From Podila epigama (taxonomy: Eukaryota; Mortierellomycota; Mortierellomycetes; Mortierellales; Mortierellaceae), in contig JAAAVE010001002.1 in assembly GCA_015679605.1 (NCBI GenBank), positions 1 through 11,186 on the forward strand: 11,186 nucleotides of DNA. The letters are read 5' to 3'. The notes below the pieces were generated by a model. It had not been told where the DNA came from. It did no database searches and worked only from the letters and a program-made list of their open reading frames with translations. Shown here in pieces: positions 9,235-11,186 of the stretch (position 1 is the stretch's first letter; every line of letters starts with the position of its first letter). Made by a program: the position numbers and the translations under genes.

Positions 9235-10437
9235 ATGGCTCCTCCCAATACCATCGACGCTGGACTCACCCATCGTCACATCTCGGCTCCAACAGTCTCG
9301 GCTGAAAAGGCCGTGTTTGAGCGCAACTACAAGGCACCCGAATTCACCATCAAGGAGATCCGCGACTGCATCCCCGCTCACTGCTTCGAACGCTCCGGCT
9401 TCCGTGGTCTCTGCCATGTCGCCATCGACTTTACTTGGGCCTCGCTCCTTTTCTTGGCTGCGACCCAGATCGACAAGTTCGAGAACCCCCTCATCCGTGC
9501 TGTGCTCTGGCCTCTCTACTGGATTGGTCAGGGTATTGTCTGCACCGGTATCTGGGTCCTCGCCCACGAGTGTGGTCACCAGTCCTTCTCCACCTCCAAG
9601 ACCTTGAACAACACTGTCGGATGGTTCCTCCATTCCTTCCTCCTCGTCCCCTACCACTCCTGGAGAATCTCCCACTCGAAGCACCACAAGGCAACCGGTC
9701 ACATGACCAAGGACCAAGTCTTTGTCCCCAAGACCCGTACCCAGGTCGGTCTTCCCGCCAAGGATGCCGCCAAGCCCGTCGCCAATGAGGAAGATCATGA
9801 TATCGCACATTTGGATGAGGAGCCCCCAATTGTGACCTTGTTCTGGATGGCTGTTCAGTTCTTGTTTGGTTGGCCTGCCTACCTGCTCATGAACGCCTCT
9901 GGCCAGAACTATGGCGAGTGGACCTCGCATTTCCATACATGGTCCCCCATCTTTGAGCCCAAAAACTTTGAGGATGTTATCCTGTCGGACTTTGGTGTTG
10001 TCTTGACCCTTGGTGCGCTCGTTTATGCCTCGATTCAGACCTCGTTCTTGACCGTGACCAAGTACTACATTGTGCCTTACCTGTTTGTCAACTTTTGGCT
10101 GGTGTTGATTACCTTCCTTCAGCACACCGACCCCAAGTTGCCTCATTACCGCGAGGGCACCTGGAACTTTCAGCGTGGAGCATTGTGCACTGTGGATCGA
10201 TCCTTTGGCAAGTTCTTGGACCACATGTTCCACGGCATTGTGCACACACATGTGGCACATCACTTGTTCTCTCAGATGCCCTTTTATCATGCAGAAGAAG
10301 CCACATATCATCTCAAGAAACTCTTGGGCGAGTACTACATTTACGATGATACGCCTATTGCCCTTGCCACCTGGCGTTCCTTCCGTGAATGTCGATTTGT
10401 GGAAGATGAGGGTGATATCGTCTTTTTCAAAAAGTAA
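9235..10437 (+). CDS. FAD2: Delta-12 fatty acid desaturase (oleate to linoleate), single exon
   Basis: This 400-residue membrane enzyme converts oleoyl to linoleoyl chains, the entry step to polyunsaturated fatty acids, in the endoplasmic reticulum. The three histidine boxes that bind the di-iron centre are intact: HECGH (111-115), HSKHH (147-151) and HVAHH (339-343). Hydrophobic stretches at about 62-80, 86-110, 199-220 and 254-298 fit the usual membrane segments. Length and sequence agree closely with what I recall of the M. alpina delta-12 enzyme (HECGHQSFSTSKTLNN, the HTDPKLPHYREG region, a C-terminus ending VFFKK), and less with its omega-3 desaturase, whose first box is followed by GAFS rather than QSFS. 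The start has good context (A at -3, G at +4), and no ATG precedes it for over 300 nt. No intron interrupts it, unlike its two neighbours. Third-position C is frequent in the first half, as expected of a highly expressed gene. Family certainty is high; delta-12 rather than dual specificity is inferred from similarity. Confidence 0.97.
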   Translation: MAPPNTIDAGLTHRHISAPTVSAEKAVFERNYKAPEFTIKEIRDCIPAHCFERSGFRGLCHVAIDFTWASLLFLAATQIDKFENPLIRAVLWPLYWIGQGIVCTGIWVLAHECGHQSFSTSKTLNNTVGWFLHSFLLVPYHSWRISHSKHHKATGHMTKDQVFVPKTRTQVGLPAKDAAKPVANEEDHDIAHLDEEPPIVTLFWMAVQFLFGWPAYLLMNASGQNYGEWTSHFHTWSPIFEPKNFEDVILSDFGVVLTLGALVYASIQTSFLTVTKYYIVPYLFVNFWLVLITFLQHTDPKLPHYREGTWNFQRGALCTVDRSFGKFLDHMFHGIVHTHVAHHLFSQMPFYHAEEATYHLKKLLGEYYIYDDTPIALATWRSFRECRFVEDEGDIVFFKK

Positions 10438-10478
10438 AACTACATCCATCTTTTGTCCCCTTGGATCACAATACAAAA

Positions 10479-10484
10479 AATAAA
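10479..10484 (+). terminator. Polyadenylation signal AATAAA of the desaturase gene
   Basis: A consensus AATAAA lies 41 nt after the desaturase stop codon, inside an A-rich stretch that continues to about 10496. Position and sequence fit a eukaryotic cleavage and polyadenylation signal. It is the only consensus signal seen downstream of the three genes at a plausible distance. Confidence 0.65.
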
Positions 10485-11017
10485 AACATAAAAAAAGGGT
10501 GCGCATAGAAAAACAATCGCCACCCTTTCTTTTTTCCTTCCGATAAGAAAACAAAAACAAAAAAAAATAACCTATTTCTCATGACAAAGATTGAACGGGT
10601 GGAATGTGTTTGTATCGTGCGGTTTGTCCGAGATTGAGTGAGCCTTGTTGTCCCACCATATCAGTTGTTGTTTTTGCCATGCGACCAACACCACTACACT
10701 ATGCTGTGCCATGAAAGTTTCAAGGCTGGGTATCAATTTCTTTTCACACAAGTGCTCAAACCCCCACTGTAGTGCTCAACGCTGAACACAGAGGACAACT
10801 TGTGCGACACTAACACAGACACTGAAAGGAAATAGTCAGCACCAATGCAACCAACAAAGGTTTGTGGAAAGAACTGCCTCCCCCTTTCGTGATTCTTCTA
10901 CCGAGTGCTAATCCTTGAACACAGCAGCAAAGATACTTTGCTTCAATATTTTTTTGGCACATGTGCCTCTTCCCTCTTCCCACCTTTGTAACTCAAATCT
11001 CCATTCAACTCCCCTCC

Positions 11018-11041
11018 CCTCGTCCTCGTCCTCGTCCTCGT
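11018..11041 (+). repeat. Four tandem copies of CCTCGT
   Basis: Four exact hexamers occupy 24 nt in the region downstream of the desaturase gene. On the minus strand they read as alternating Glu/Asp codons in one frame, which creates the acidic part of a spurious short ORF. Confidence 0.85.
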
Positions 11042-11186
11042 GAGAATTGATCCAAAATACCATTCTTTTCTCGCTAATCTTTTTCATGCTTTTTGACAAG
11101 GAGAGAAGACGTTTATGGGTGAATGCGCGTGTGCGTGCAAAGAGAGACGGGGAGGGTCAATTTGCATATGATGTTTTTTTTTTTTT

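Larger units (their letters stand above)
10438..11186. other. Downstream flank of the desaturase gene, no gene seen
   Basis: These 749 nt begin with the desaturase 3' UTR and continue as non-coding sequence to the window end. No tRNA or other RNA gene was recognised. A 9-bp direct repeat AGTGCTCAA occurs at 10751-10759 and 10771-10779. A hexamer CCTCGT is repeated four times at 11018-11041. The window ends in a run of 13 T (11174-11186). A 63-residue open frame on the minus strand (10908-11099) owes its acidic segment to the hexamer repeat and is not supported as a gene. Confidence 0.6.

Noticed and set aside
8783-9607. 274-residue + strand frame through the TTG and CTT repeats into the desaturase gene
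   Set aside because: Its first part is poly-valine and poly-leucine/phenylalanine from microsatellites, and its end is an out-of-frame reading of the desaturase exon.
9190-10560. 456-residue open frame on the minus strand, overlapping the whole desaturase gene
   Set aside because: It is antisense to an unmistakable desaturase gene, shows no recognisable domain, and long antisense frames arise readily from biased third-codon positions. It would need stranded transcript evidence.

Overview
This window is nuclear DNA from a filamentous fungus, most likely a Mortierella-type species (Mortierellomycotina). Two things point there. The 400-residue desaturase at 9235-10437 closely resembles what I recall of the Mortierella alpina delta-12 fatty acid desaturase. 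The other two genes carry short GT-AG introns of 89-212 nt, as is usual in these fungi. Homopolymer T and A runs and triplet microsatellites are common between genes. No prokaryotic, viral or mobile-element signature was seen.

Three complete protein genes lie on the + strand, each with its own promoter region. (1) 180-3845: MTR4, the Ski2-like RNA helicase of the nuclear exosome, five exons, 1078 residues. (2) 4296-7668: cytosolic threonyl-tRNA synthetase, eight exons, 733 residues. (3) 9235-10437: delta-12 fatty acid desaturase, one exon, 400 residues. All splice junctions were assigned by hand from GT-AG borders, reading frame and protein continuity. The summed exons give uninterrupted frames whose lengths fit the families.

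The gaps hold regulatory-looking sequence. Before the synthetase gene (3846-4295) there is a perfect Gcn4/CPC1-type site, RTGACTCAY, followed by a T-rich block, which would fit general amino-acid control of a synthetase. Before the desaturase gene there is a 1566-nt gap with no credible gene. It holds an octamer tandem repeat, a 14-unit TTG microsatellite and, just upstream of the start codon, a 200-nt C/T-rich stretch with a single G. The 749 nt after the desaturase contain a consensus polyadenylation signal and minor repeats, with no gene.

The three genes serve separate housekeeping roles: nuclear RNA decay and rRNA processing, translation, and membrane or storage-lipid desaturation. Nothing ties them into one pathway. 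I found no convincing new biological system. The most useful leads are the Gcn4-type site, the G-depleted repeat-rich desaturase promoter, and the paired inverted repeats in synthetase intron 1.
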